A DNA stretch of 64,000 nt, taken from the NCBI GenBank assembly GCA_021234155.1, contig JAJEKV010000005.1:5933216-5997215 (forward strand), in the 5' to 3' direction. Under the pieces are notes generated by a model. It searched no databases. It was not told where the DNA came from and saw only the letters and a list, made by a program, of their open reading frames with translations. Positions within the stretch are counted from its first letter, which is position 1; each line of letters starts with the position of its first letter. This document shows, piece after piece, positions 46,151 through 58,300 of this stretch. Source of the stretch: Isoetes taiwanensis (lineage: Eukaryota; Streptophyta; Lycopodiopsida; Isoetales; Isoetaceae). The position numbers were made by a program, and so were the translations under genes.

Positions 46151-47280
46151 CCTCTTCTCTATGCACAATATTGGTACAATACAAAAGCCTTTTCAAAAAC
46201 CATCAAATTCGTGTTCAAATACTTAAGAGACATAAAAGAGTTGCCAAAGTCATAAAGCCAATGGCACAGGGAGAGAATGGACTTGCATTCTACTGATAGA
46301 AATATTAGCACTGTTGGCATTGGCATCTGAGCTGAGTGTGATGCAAGAAATTCAATGTCTTTGGTCAGATTCCATTTATATTATCCAACTGTGAAGGCAT
46401 TAATCTTACAATATGCAAGCAAAAAAAAAAGATATAAAGACGATCTTACTTGATAGCAGCATAAGTGGAGTTGCTATACTCTATCAGAGAAAACGAAAAA
46501 CCAAGATTTTCAATTAGAAAACAAAAAGATGCAACATGAAAAAAAGTATGATCCTAATCTAATACTTATGGGGATCTGTGTTAACAACATGATCACATCC
46601 CTGAAAGTCACAACTTCCAGTATCTTGCTTGCTTCCTTGAAAATAACTGTTAAAGGAGTAAGAAGCATGAGAAAAAACAGAGGCAAGAAACTGGTGTTGT
46701 CCCGCTGAATAAGTTTACAGGCAGTGCCAGATCCGCAAGCCCAATTCAAGGCATTCTCCAAGACATCCTTATTAACATTAGGGTTCCATTTGAGGAAGAA
46801 ACATCAATATCCTTCGGAGTAGCACATGTAGATCTAAAGAGTAAATAGCTATTTGATTCACACTAAACAGTCCTTAAGACTATTGAGAACTAAGTCTGAC
46901 TTCTTATCTAGTATTTATGACAGTGGCAGTCTTCATTGGCATGCCTTTGTTGCTCAAAATATACTTTACAATATTAGAATTATATGTTATAGCATTCTGA
47001 ATTGAAGCGTTTTGTTTCTCCACGGTTGCTTTTCCATGGGCATCCTGTTTGGTCTATTAATACGTCATATCAGAATGATTCAGAAATGCCATGGCACTAA
47101 ATGTTGGATCAACAAAAGCATCAAATAGATTTTTATATTTCATATTAGTATATGGTTCAAAGCACCATTGTTCTGCTCAAAAAGAACATAATCGATAGGA
47201 GTGATCTGCTTACTTTCTTGCTAGATTGCAAGAGGATTCATATTAAGCATAAATAATTATTTATGAAGATATTGACTCAC
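46151..47280. other. No gene recognised
   Basis: Right flank of the gypsy insertion. The next exon of the adjacent kinase gene (catalytic HRD loop) was looked for on the minus strand here and not found. Confidence 0.5.
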
Positions 47281-48056
47281 AGTTGCTGCCCGCTTTTCTC
47301 CAAAGATCTTGCAACGTTGAAGTTCCTTGTAGAGTTCTCCTCTAGCAGCATACTCTAATATCAAGCAAACCCTATTCTGGATGTTGCAAATGCATCAGTA
47401 GAGAAAAAAACTTTAGATCATACAGATCAAATATGCATATAATGTGGACTGTTTAGATTGTTTAATAGCGGAAAGCAATAATATACCTGGTCGTAGAAAT
47501 AACTGTACAGTCTAAGAATGTTTGCATGCCTAAGATGGCATTGTATTTCAATTTCTCGATGAAGCTGATGCTCAACTTGAGATTGTTGGAGTTGGTTCTT
47601 GAAAAGCACCTTTAATGCTACAACATACTTGCTCTGCGGCCACATAAAGGGAAATAATGCATTACTACCATAATATGATGTGACTTTTCCATTATCATAC
47701 AGGATAATAAAAGAATTAGTTACCTTCCTCTCTCTAACGAGATAGATATTTCCAAATTTTCCTCTTCCAAGGGGCTTTCCAATATCAAATTCTGCAGGTC
47801 CATCTTTTGTCCTCTTGTTTAGGGTTATCATCAATGCTTCCAACAGGAACCTGCAAAACTACAGTGAGACCTCTTGCAGATAATGAAGGTATTGTGCCAA
47901 CCCTATCTTAGATGGCAAAGCAATCAATCACATGTTCTCCTCAGATGGCAAAGCAATCAAGCTCGAATAGTTAAGCCATAATGGGCAGACAAATTGTACA
48001 TAAATTGTTCAGACATTGCAATTCAAATGCACCTTAGCATCCGGAGCTTCAACCAT
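47281..48056 (-). pseudogene. Aurora-type Ser/Thr kinase, N-terminal exons only
   Basis: Exons on the minus strand: 48056-48033 (MVEAPDAK), 47850-47724, 47633-47487 and 47376-47281, with GT-AG borders. They encode [27 protein letters not shown] (glycine loop), [20 protein letters not shown] (catalytic Lys in ALKV), HLREIEIQ-like [20 protein letters not shown] and [18 protein letters not shown]. This is the N-lobe of plant Aurora kinases, which act in mitosis. Between RWT and FDIG the frame is lost, apparently by two missing T residues (CCTTG to CCTG, AATTTT to AATTT). The HRD and DFG exons are not in the window on this strand. It could be a truncated pseudogene, or a gene whose 3' half was displaced. 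Confidence 0.85.
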
Positions 48057-48690
48057 TTTTGGCACACAAAAAGATCTTGTACTGCAAATCAGAAAGCACT
48101 ATATTAGAAGAGTACTAGCATCAGAGCAAAGATCCTTGATGATTTATAAATACAAATTTATACGAAATCAAGCTCCAACTTACAGATTGCAGAAGCCAAA
48201 GCCCAAGCCCAAGCCCAAGGCCAGGCAAAGTTTAGTAGAAAAAGGGGTCGTCTGTCTTCATTTTAATGCGTTCTTCAGGCTCGAAAGAATATCTTCGCCG
48301 GATAAAAACTGTGAAGCTGAATCCCGGTAGACCAAGCTCTAGATCCGTCGCTCCTCCTCTGTTCTGTTTTGAATGAATACAACGGCTACCTTGAAACGTA
48401 ACAACGTTCTTGATCCGAAGGAAGGGAAGTCTGGAAAGGAAGCTCTCTCTGCTTGATGAAGGCCGGAGCACGATTTCAAGCATCTTGGGGCGGGAAGTTT
48501 CCAACCGGCATCGACTTCTTTATTTTTCTCAACTGTCTATTTGTTTAGATAAAAATCGAACGGCCTATTTTGTGTCCATGTCACTTTTTAGTACACATGG
48601 ATAGGCTAGGCTTCAAGATAACTTGACACTCGAGGTTAGGCTGTTGCGCTAGAAAGTATGATTACAAAAGAACCCTAAGGAAGGTGGAGA
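48057..48690 (-). promoter_or_regulatory. Presumed 5' region of the Aurora-like gene
   Basis: Upstream flank of the kinase start. It contains a CCCAAG repeat (about 48198-48222) and a 90-codon minus-strand ORF at 48504-48232 of no recognised family, probably 5' UTR. No TATA box is assigned. Confidence 0.3.
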
Positions 48691-48699
48691 TACCCCAAA

Positions 48700-49870
48700 C
48701 CTCCTCCTTAACATCATCACATAACCTAGAAGTCAAATAGTGATCATGTAGACGAGATTTAATCTCTTGATAAAGGCTTGCGGTAGGAGCTCATTCGTCT
48801 CTGAAGACCACATTGCATCTGTATTTCCATACCACCCACAGATTAAGGCCTTGCAAATATTAAATGCCCTTTTTAAAGCGTGGCCACCTGGGAGAAAGAA
48901 GGCCGAGGATTTGCTGGCTTGTGAGACGTGCGTGGAAAGGAACACAAACAGATGCCCAATTAGCTGGCTTGGTCGTAGAGGCGGTTTTGCAAATTGGACA
49001 AAGGGGACTAACCGCCGGCTTGAAAGAATTAATTCTTACATTCATTCTTAGTGCTCGATGCACAACTTGCCAAAGTAAAAGAGATTGCTTTGGAGAAATG
49101 TTCGTGACCCAAACGCTGGATCAAACAAGCCCATGACAGGAACTGCCCATTGGTAGTGAGGTGAAGGAGGTAGAGGAAGATATAAAGTGAGATGCTTGTA
49201 GTTGTTCCTAATGAAGTGTTAATATCGATTGTAGACTTCTAGAATACATTCAGTAGCAAGATTAGGCCGTAACAGGATGTTATCAGCCACTACTTCCCAA
49301 GTACAATAGTCCAGCTATGTCAATCTGTAAGTATTCTTAAAGACTTGCCAAGAGCAGAGACGATTGTCATAGTACCAGGCCTGAAGATTAGTTATACCCG
49401 ACGAGAGCCACCTGCAATGTGTCTTGGGGTGCATGGAGGAAACAAGTGGTGAAGAGTAAAAAAAATGAGGCAAAAATTCCCAAAGAAAATGTGAGGAGGC
49501 TTAAGACCAATTTGAAGGATGTAAAGAGGCCAATGAACTCAAAGTTTTCCATGCCTTAAGAATGCTCCGAAGAAAAGGGCATGCATGTGAAGGTGGTTTC
49601 AAAGGAAAAACAATGCCCAAGGTAGATTTGGGGTAAGCACCATCTTTCCGAAAGCATAGAAATGCTCAATAGCCTGCACTAGAAGCCGCATCACGCAAGA
49701 GTGTGTCTGTCCTAACAGAATTCTCCAAATGAACTTTGAGCTTAAAATCTTATTGTGCAGAGCTAAATCCATCGTAACCAAACCACCATTTTTCTTTCAA
49801 CGCATACACTTCTTCCAGGCGATCTTCACCACTGCTCCAGACAAAGTTACGAATCGTGGCAACAATTTCT
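48700..49870 (-). mobile_element. L1-type LINE ORF2 C-terminal remnant
   Basis: Minus-strand fragments read VKIAWKKCMR, GGLVTMDLALHNKILSSKFI, WRILLGQTHSCVMRLL (49800-49600), then QSLLLWQVVHRALRMNVRIN and PLCPICKTAS (49090-48980). These are the C-terminal part of plant LINE ORF2 with the zf-RVT zinc-binding region. Frames are broken many times, and no 5' part, poly(A) or target duplication was identified. Confidence 0.65.
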
Positions 49871-50842
49871 TTGAACTTAGAAGCTAGAGCCAACAAAGTA
49901 GATGCAACATATACATGAGTATTATTCAGGAATTACCTGAACACAGCTTGCCAATGACAATGATGCGCCTTTTCATTTGATTAGATGCTGGCTGCTTCCA
50001 ACTCATGTATGTCCTCATTTGAATCCATTATGATCTTTATTTATTAATTGGATATTGGTATGCGTATTTGGAAATGTACAATGGCATTTAAATGACAGAA
50101 TGTTATTCTTGAATAATGGTTCTAACTAATGCTAAAGCTCAAGTCATGGGTTATGACCACTTCCATGATTACAAAATTTTGTGAGGGCTACATTTGTACT
50201 CTAAAATTGCAATGGTCTAAGCTAGTTACATTTTGCATCTTTTATCATAGACGACCCTTGCATCATGAAGCCAATAACAATTTTTTACAACTATGGACAT
50301 CTTTAACAGAAGCAACAAGAAGAGATGAAATTCTTGTTTGGTTTTAGCTTTCCCCTTTCACTTTTGTAATATTAGGTGCTAGCTACATGCAAGTTCTACC
50401 ACTAAATTAACATGCTTATATATATACAAGTTACGCACCGATCCTATGGTGCATGTTCCCATTTTAGCATGTTCTTATGGTGCAAAGGGGGGCAGGTGAG
50501 CAGCAAGGTCTCTAACATTTGGGGTTACGCATCGATCCTACGGTTTCTAACATTTCAACTGAGCTTGCAAAGTTCCAAAACTTTCTATTTTTGTGGGATG
50601 ATGTCCGTGTCCGTGATGGTGTGAACAGGAGGTTGAAATACTACTGGTGGTTCAACACTATGAGTAGTGAAAAATAAAGGCCGCTGAGAGTCGTCAATTT
50701 AAGGGTTGCTTAATGACGGTAGCTACATCACCAACACCTTGAGGAGTGTTTTCATCAGGAAAAATGTCGACACGCTGAATACGATTGCAAGGTGCAAGAT
50801 AAAGATCCAGCAAGGTGGTCATAACGTGATCTTGATCAAGAC
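49871..50842. other. No gene recognised
   Basis: Short ORFs only. A repeated phrase around ACGCACCGATCCTATGGTG (50433) and ACGCATCGATCCTACGGTT (50524) is the only local structure. Confidence 0.4.
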
Positions 50843-53700
50843 TCATATCGCCCCAAAGATCAACATACTGGAGGTAAGAGAAGGCAGACCAGCTGGAGGA
50901 GCTTGAACTTGATAAGTATTATGAGATTCTTCTGAATCACTGTCAGTTAGGGATGGTTCAACGTATTCTACAGAGATGAGTTTACTGGTTTCAAGATCCA
51001 TCGTGGCATTCAATGTGCCGTCAGTAATGATGAGTTGATCAGTGGCCCAGTAATGAATGCATTTAGCTTGGTGGAGAAAGAGTCGTCCAACCAACATTTC
51101 ATAATCGCTCGGATCTTCACCAGCTTTCCAAACGCCAAATTCCAAGAGGAATTTGAGATCACCAATACTGATATGGAGAAGAGGAGTGGTGCCTTGAGGT
51201 CGCGTGATGTGGCCATTGGCGAGCTTAATGTCATAAGGGCCACGATAAAGTTGAGTGATGCCCAGTTGTCTTCGAAGTTTGTCCGTGATGAGGTTGACAG
51301 CACTACCGCCATCAATCTGCACATGATTGATTTGTTGATTCCCAACAATAGCGTGTACCGTAGGAGTAGAAGTGGCTACCGCTCTGACCAGAACCGTGAA
51401 TAGTGGCAATTGTTTCTTGAGTGCAGGACACAGCTTGAGAATGGTAGCAAGACTGCATGGAATCTTAATTTTTGCAAGCTCCTCTTGGAGCACCAAGGAA
51501 ACATGAGAAAATGGATCAGCAGGATCCAAGAGCGCAGGAGTTTGAGGCATTAACGCAGAGACTTCCTTAAGAAGTTCAACTTCAACAACAATGTTCAGAT
51601 ATTGTTGAGTGTGTGAGGGGGTTTTTGACGTCGAAGGCGCTTCCTGATGCTGTTGGGCGCGTGTGGTGGCATGAACATTAGCAAGCGTGTGTCCTTCAAC
51701 AGCTTGCATAAGTTTGAGAATACTCTGGTGTACTTTAGGCATGACATGAGGCATAAGCTTGTCAAGATTAGGGTCGAAATGGACTGTCTTGTGTTCTTCA
51801 TGAGGAATAGTGTTCACGGCGAAAGCAGATTGCGTGTCGCGAGGAATGATCGTCAACGGGCATGAGCCCCGGGTTTGGCGTGAGACCAGACCAACCCAAT
51901 TTGATTGAACCGGAGGATTGAGAGCTTGATATATTTCTTCTTGAGCCCGTTGATCAAAACTGTAGACGGAGTCGCTTGTTGAGGTCGCTAGTTGGCCGAG
52001 GTGGTTTCTTCAAAACCGGGCGAGGGCCCTGTTTATTAATGGTGACCCACAGTTGATAAGCAATGAGACGAACTGAGGCAGTTTGATTTGTGCCCCGTAG
52101 CTGAACCTGGACTTGAGGAAGTTGAGGGCACGCCGTGGTGGTGTGATCGTATTCTTGACAATGATAGCACTGAGCTTTGGAGGGATCGAAGGGAGTGCGT
52201 GAATTTTGACCCCTAGATTGCTGAGGTTGATGAGGTTGCTGATATTGTTGTGGCTGATATTGCTGCTGTTGTGGATATTGTTGAGGCGTGGTTTGAACTT
52301 GAAAGATCATTTTTTGCCTGAAGGGTGTGGGATGAGCGCGGATACATTCTTCAGTGGAATGATTACACATGTTGCAGCGCTTGCAGTGAGGAGGACCATT
52401 GGTAGAATTATATTCGTTGGCGAGATGGCCTTGATACTCGCAGATGTGACACCAAATTTGACTGTATTGAGGAGGAGCAGACTGATGAGGTTGTACGGTA
52501 TTTTGAGAAACCATGACAAGGGGCATAAAGGGAAGCTTCGCAAGGGGAACACCACGAGAAGACACGTTGACATAATGATTGATCAATTCAATGGCTTGAT
52601 CCAACGTCTTGGGACGCAAATACTCAGTCATGAGACGTATAGCAGGAGAAAGACCTTGCAGAAACTAAACCAAGGTCTGGCTCTGCGTGGGATATTCTTT
52701 AAGGTTGCTAACGAGAATATGTAGACGATCTGCAAAATCGCGGACAGACTCCGTGGATTGTTGTTGGAGATCATTAAGCTGCTTAAGAAGTTGTTGATTG
52801 TCATCCGTGGTTACTATAATGAGAGAGAAAGGCAGTCTTCATCTCTTGCCAATTTTGTTTCTAATGACTTCTATTTGCCATGAGCCACTGATGAGGAGCA
52901 CCATGCAGCGTGGTGGAAAAAATATGGAACTTAAGTTGGGGCTGAGAATGGCCATTTAGAATAGCCGAGGCTTCAAATTCTTCCATGTGGGCTTGAGCAT
53001 TTTGATCAAGGGGTTTTCCCTTGGCATTCCCAAAAATCGGATATGTGAGCTTGAGATTGTGAACAGGGGATGGGACTGGAACTTGCGTATAAAATGGCAG
53101 AGCATAAGTAGAAACATAGCCTTGAGACGCAGGCATGGGCTGCGAACAAGGTAGTTGCCTGGGGACCGTGAAACCAGGAGGTCTTGAGAGAGGGGCGTCA
53201 GCGGGCAATGTGCCATGGGTGCCATCCTCATTTAATTTGAGATTAGTGATGTTGTAAACTGGAACAAGATGTTCAAAGGAGGGTGAAGACTGGAATTCTT
53301 GAACATGAGGAGGGCCAAAAGAGACATGTGGATAGCCCATACCATGCTGAGGAGAAGATGGCTGAGAAGGCAAAGGAGTAAGTGTTATATGGAGTTTGAA
53401 AATAATGAGGAGTGGATGTATATGAGTATGATGCGGCGACTGTGGTTGAGAACAGTATTTGCAAGCAAGGGGAGACTATGGCCTGGAACTAACACGTGGG
53501 GTAGGCGGTGCCGACTGAGCACGTGAGCGGACACGGCCTCCTTCAATGTCATAGTCAGGATCATACATGTCGTGCAGCGTCCCTGCGCTGATGGCGTTCC
53601 GATCGAGTCGCAATTTGGCTGAGGAGTTCCTCTGGAGTGAAGGGCACGAGAAGACATCTTCGAGGGAAGAAAAAGAACTAATCCCCGGCATTGGCGCCAT
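50843..53700 (-). mobile_element. Ty3/gypsy gag-protease remnant
   Basis: Minus-strand pieces in order: MAPMPGISSFSSLEDVFSC (53700), gag core with FGNAKGKPLDQNAQAHMEEF and FSTTLHGAPHQWL (to 52861), zinc-finger region with WCHICEYQGHLANE, HCKRCNMCNHSTEEC and CYHCQEYDHTTTACP (52631-51954), then retropepsin-like sequence with HVQIDGGSAVNLITDKL (51856-50843). RT and integrase are absent. Frames break near 52860 and 51950. A primer site lies at 53699-53681. The presumed 5' LTR starts at 53701. Confidence 0.75.
53681..53699 (-). promoter_or_regulatory. Primer binding site of the gypsy remnant
   Basis: The minus strand reads TGGCGCCAATGCCGGGGAT, the common plant gypsy primer type, one base inside a CTAAACA LTR end (53701). 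Confidence 0.7.
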
Positions 53701-54290
53701 TGTTTAGAGTCAGGGTTCGGGATCACCTACAAGACAACCCTTTGTGAGGACCCTTGGATCAAGCAGGAAAATCCTAGCTAAGTGTCACGCGGGATTTTGC
53801 AAAGAGATCCAAAACAACAAAAACTAAAGAAACAATGTGCGAAAATAAGACTTTCTTGAATATCAATCAGAATACAATGAACTCGCGTCAAGCAAGAGGA
53901 ATGAAGTGAGACAAGGCCAAAATCTCATCTAAAAACTCAAGATCTATCTCTACTGATATATATAGTACAATGGCCTCGGGCCCAAAATAGGTAGATAGCA
54001 GATCTCGGTGACCAACTCCTGGATCAACGCATGATTTCAGGGAATCTGGCAGTGCCTTCATTAGTGTCTGGAATCCCGCTAAATTAGGGCCGCACTCCCC
54101 CAAGGCCGTCATTTGTCCGTTCTGGCTCTCTTCTTTGACTGGGGCATGGACTTCTGCATGGCTTTTGGCGGGGGCGTGGGTCTACTACCTGACGCTTGAC
54201 CTACTCCCTTGTTTCTGCCCTGTTGCGTGGAACTTAAGAATAGTCTTGTGCCTGGTGGTACAGGACTAGCATAGAGGTATTCGTCAAGGA
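53701..54290 (-). repeat. Presumed 5' LTR of the gypsy remnant
   Basis: Begins TGTTTAGAGTC as written on the plus strand, next to the primer site. The outer end is not fixed because no second LTR is present, and LINE sequence starts near 54300. Confidence 0.4.
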
Positions 54291-54299
54291 TGCCCTTTA

Positions 54300-55850
54300 G
54301 CACCACTCCTTTTCACAATTGTTTCGGAGGTCCTGTCATAGTTATTTGCTGTTGCTTCAGCGGAGGGGATCCTTCAGGGTCTTGCTATGGAGGATGGTAC
54401 ATAGGAAGTGATGACACGTTCCTCTTTATGGTTGCTAACTTTGAGAACCCTGAAGTTGCAAAACTACTATTATACGCATTCTCTTTGGCTTTTATATTGT
54501 GCGGCCTTATGGATATTGGACACTATGATTTTGACATATCTTCATAATTATCTATGGAAGCTTCTTGCTCATGGACAGGCCACAAAGCTACTTGGAATTC
54601 CTGTTGGCATTCATGTTGGTGCATAACAGCATGGGAAGCAATTATTAAGGGTTTGGAGAAACACCTATATATTCTGATGCTCAATTGCAAAGTTGTGTTT
54701 CATTGGTCGCATTATAGTTCCTAAATCAATGCCCAATAGTTTCATGTTTATATGGTTTTCTTGTTGCTATCCCCATAGGTTAAAATGCGGGAACTCATTG
54801 CAATAGTCCAAAATTTCATATGGGTTGGTATAGAGGAGGGTGTTATAGTTAAGGTGGTCTGGTCTAAATGCATCCTCCTTAAGTGGGTAGGTGGCATGGG
54901 TATGATAGACTTCTTACTGCAGAGTAAGGTTCTCATCTCAAAATTGGAGGCTTCCAAATGGTGAAGATGACTCTCCTAGCCTTCACCTTTTCAAACAGAC
55001 TCTTGGTCATTGTACTCCTCTAGGCAAGAAGGCAGTCAAATCAGTTCTTGCCTAGAGGAGTACAATGAGCCTGGGAGGATTATTGGTAGCATGGGACACG
55101 GTCAAACATATATTTTGCCATGTCCATCCTCCCATGCTCTCCTTGATATTTTGCAGTGATGGATACCATTGTCACAGACACCTTATCACCTCCACGATGC
55201 ATCTTTTCACCCCCTTACACAGAGACAATGGGCCCTAGCAGGTGTCATCTCCATTGAAGCATGGTATGAAGGTGGTCTCCTTTTATCATGGCCAGCATTT
55301 CAAGCAAAATTCTTACTCTCACATTGGGATGTAAATGTATGGGAGAAGGTAGCAGAGAACTTGCCTCTCATAGTAGAAGTCGGTATCATGGAAGGGGTGC
55401 CATGGGGTTGTCACGAAGATATTCACAAAGACAAATACTTTGTCCGCTCCATATACCGTCTTCTCTTAGCTCCACGTCCCATCCCATTACCAAATGGATG
55501 GCAACTACAAATCTCAAAACCCAGACGAGCTCGTACGTGGCACATGTTTTGGGATAAGTTGCTCCATCCTAAAGTTTCTGTACTTTGGTGGCAGGTCTTA
55601 CATAGGTATTTATGTGTAAATGCCTTGCGGCATCACTATGATCCATATAACTCTGCAATATGCCCGTGTTGACTTTTAGATGTCAAAACACTTGAGCATT
55701 GCCTCTCCTCTTATCCAAAAGTTCAATCAGCATGGTCATGGCTTCAAGATTATTTAAGAGTACACTGGATTGCCAATCTGTTCTCCTCAGGCATCAAATA
55801 AACATAAGGCATTTTATCTAATATAAATCTTCTTTCCTTAAGGGAAGAAG
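54300..55850 (+). mobile_element. L1-type LINE ORF2 remnant (RT to zf-RVT)
   Basis: The plus strand shows an altered RT active site region (SDDTFLFMVANFENPEVAKL, where YADDT is expected). Then, from 54781, VKMRELIAIVQNFIWVGIEE and WSKCILLKWVGGMGMIDFLL, and a 167-codon open stretch (55169-55672) ending in a zf-RVT-like region with RTWHMFWDKLLHPKVSVLWW and VLHRYLCVNALRHHYDPYN. Frames are broken at several points. No target duplication was found. Confidence 0.7.
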
Positions 55851-56015
55851 TGAGAGACCGTATTTGGATTGAGTATCTTCAAATTAAATCTTATCATTAG
55901 TCTCTGATGCTGGAATGTGTATATAATGCTTCAGGCTCATACTTCGGGAGCGCTGTTTTGTGCTTGGACAACTAGATGAGATTTGACATCTTGTAACTTC
56001 AACCATAACATAAAT

Positions 56016-57130
56016 TCAATGCTTAAACCTGTATTTGTTAATATAAGCTACCAAAGAAGGGGTAGCTTTTGTGTCTATGCCCTCCAAAATGTTCCCATCG
56101 TAGAATAGGTTTAGCTTGATAATTCTCGGTTTGTGCAAGGGGAGATGTGAACATGGATGAAGCCTTATTTCTAAAAGCATAAAATTGCTCCAACATCTTG
56201 GTTTGTTTGTCCACATTATAAATTGCACTAATATATATAATAAATCCTTCTATAAGCTTAGAAGGAACAATGAGACTATCTCGCCTCCACAATGAATGAG
56301 GGAGATGTGCAACTATGTGAATTGGTCTTTTGAACCATTTTCAACATTTTTCAAATAGCTTAAGCACTTGATCATACCTGGTCAAATTCAAATAAAACAA
56401 AGCCACAAACATTTGAATGTAAACATCATAGTTTTGTAAAAGAAAGGTAAGTCAAAGAAGTACAGATTCAAAACCTTTACTCCTCAATAAAACTTCACAT
56501 CGTTACATAAACTCGTATACCAAACCCATTATGCAGCCTTTTTATGTCTGTTAAGTGCAAGACATGATAAAGAGACTTCATCACCTTTAGTACCAGATCA
56601 AATTGGTCAATTGTTGCAGGGTCTAGAATGAAATTATGGATTATTTTAGTTTTAACAGTCCTGCTGTCTGCCTGCTTTTCTAGAAATAAAAAAACTACAC
56701 TCGGTTGCAAAGGCGACACAACCTTTTTAAATGCTGAATCACAACGAAAATGACCCTAAGTTTGGGTTTGCTAGGTCTTAACAGCGTTAGGTCAGGCTGA
56801 AAATGGTTTTCACATTTGTCTTTTTCTTGAAAAACAACATAATTTTGTTTGCTTTATAATGAGCAGTCTTCATCGAATCAAGTTTGTCGTCCTTTAATAA
56901 AAGATCAAGACAATGAGATACACAAGGCATTATCACAATAGTTGGAAAATTCTCCTCGATCAAATTTTCCATTTGAGGCGTTGTCTGTTACTGCTTGCAC
57001 TACATTCTCTTTTCCAACAATCAATAATTCCTCCTCCATTTTCTCGGCTAACTACGCTGCATCTACTCTAGTCCTAATTGTGCTAGAATCAATAAGAATT
57101 ACAAATGATAAAATTCAAAAATAGAGAATT
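56016..57130 (-). pseudogene. hAT-family transposase remnant (DUF659 region)
   Basis: Minus-strand fragments in order: EEELLIVGKENVVQAVTDNA followed by SNGK (57050-56960), then in another frame MENLIEENFPTIVIMPCVSH and CLDLLLKDDKL (56972 on), DQFDLVLKVMKSLYHVLHLT (about 56620), IYISAIYNV and YAFRNKASSMFTSPLAQT (56230-56100). This is the DUF659/hAT core as found in plant proteins. Several frameshifts and stops make it inactive. Terminal repeats and 8-bp duplications were not identified. Confidence 0.7.
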
Positions 57131-58300
57131 TAACATTTGAGCCCTTAAATTGTGGTCCTTGTTATCACTGTTCATGTTATGTAATAAAATTGCATTGTTG
57201 GTTTATAGCACAGTGGGATTCTTGGTTGAGGCATTTAAGTCTAAGAATGAAACTTGTTATTGATATATCATGTATTTGCTTGTTGATTATGCCAGCATTT
57301 TCTAGATGCCTTAAATCGCCACTTAGTCTTTACGACTTACCCCACGTGTTCATGGTGTAAGCATATAGAAGTTTTTCTTGTTTTTTCAACAGAATTAAAG
57401 ACTAGCTTTAGGCCCTTTTTTCACAGTAATCATATTTCTAAAAGTCACATATTTTATCAAATGATGTTTGGCTACCTATTGTCTTAGAAGAACATCACTT
57501 TTCCACTATGAAAATAAGATGTCTTATTTAGGTTTGGATTGTAAATGGAGTCTTATTTTATTTCGGGGGATTTCCACCGCCATAAAATAAACACATAGTC
57601 GTCTTATTTTTTTCATGGTTTTCCACTAGTATTTCAGTGGTGTCATAATTTATGAGCACCATGCACTGGAAAAACAAGTTTAAATTTGTGTGTCTCATTT
57701 TTAGCCATGAGTCACAAATAGTGTCATATAATATATATGGCAGTCATATTTTGCAACTACTTGTGGAGAAAGGGCCTTACACCTTGCCGAATGGTTCAAA
57801 ATATCATAAAACTTGATGGTTTTAGGCTAAAAAGTTTCACGAACCTAGTTCCAAATATCAACAATGGCCCTAAAAACCCCCAACTTTTATCATTTCTATT
57901 ACAGCTACTGGAAGGAATATTCTACAAATTCGAGACCAGATGTTCGAAGACATCACGGTGAAACTTGCAGAGATCCATGCCATTTCCGATGGATCTGTTT
58001 CATGTATGGCCGACGCGCCCAGCATTTCTAGTTCTACATCTGATCTGTAAGGCGGATTGCAACTTTGCTTCGTAAACAATCCTCATTCTATAGGGTTGAC
58101 GCCAATCTGTTGGAGGATACCAAACGGATACCAAGCCGAAGTTGATCGTTTCAAAGCTCAGAAACCTTGAATTGCTTCAGGTGTTCGCGTTTCTAACACG
58201 AATCCATGACTTTTAGAATGTATGAATTTTGAAAATAGTGGTAATGTTCGGGTCTTGGACCTGCGTGCCAATTGGATAGTAAAGGCAACTACAGGTTTTC
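57131..58300. other. Intergenic region and presumed promoter of the MON2-like gene
   Basis: AT-rich, no ORF of recognised family. The last few hundred bases precede the MON2-like start codon at 58301 and should hold its promoter and leader. Confidence 0.4.

Noticed and set aside
46190-46400. Copia RNase H remnant in the right flank of the gypsy element
   Set aside because: A few residues (VFKYLRDIK) resemble copia pol, but no catalytic motif follows in any frame.
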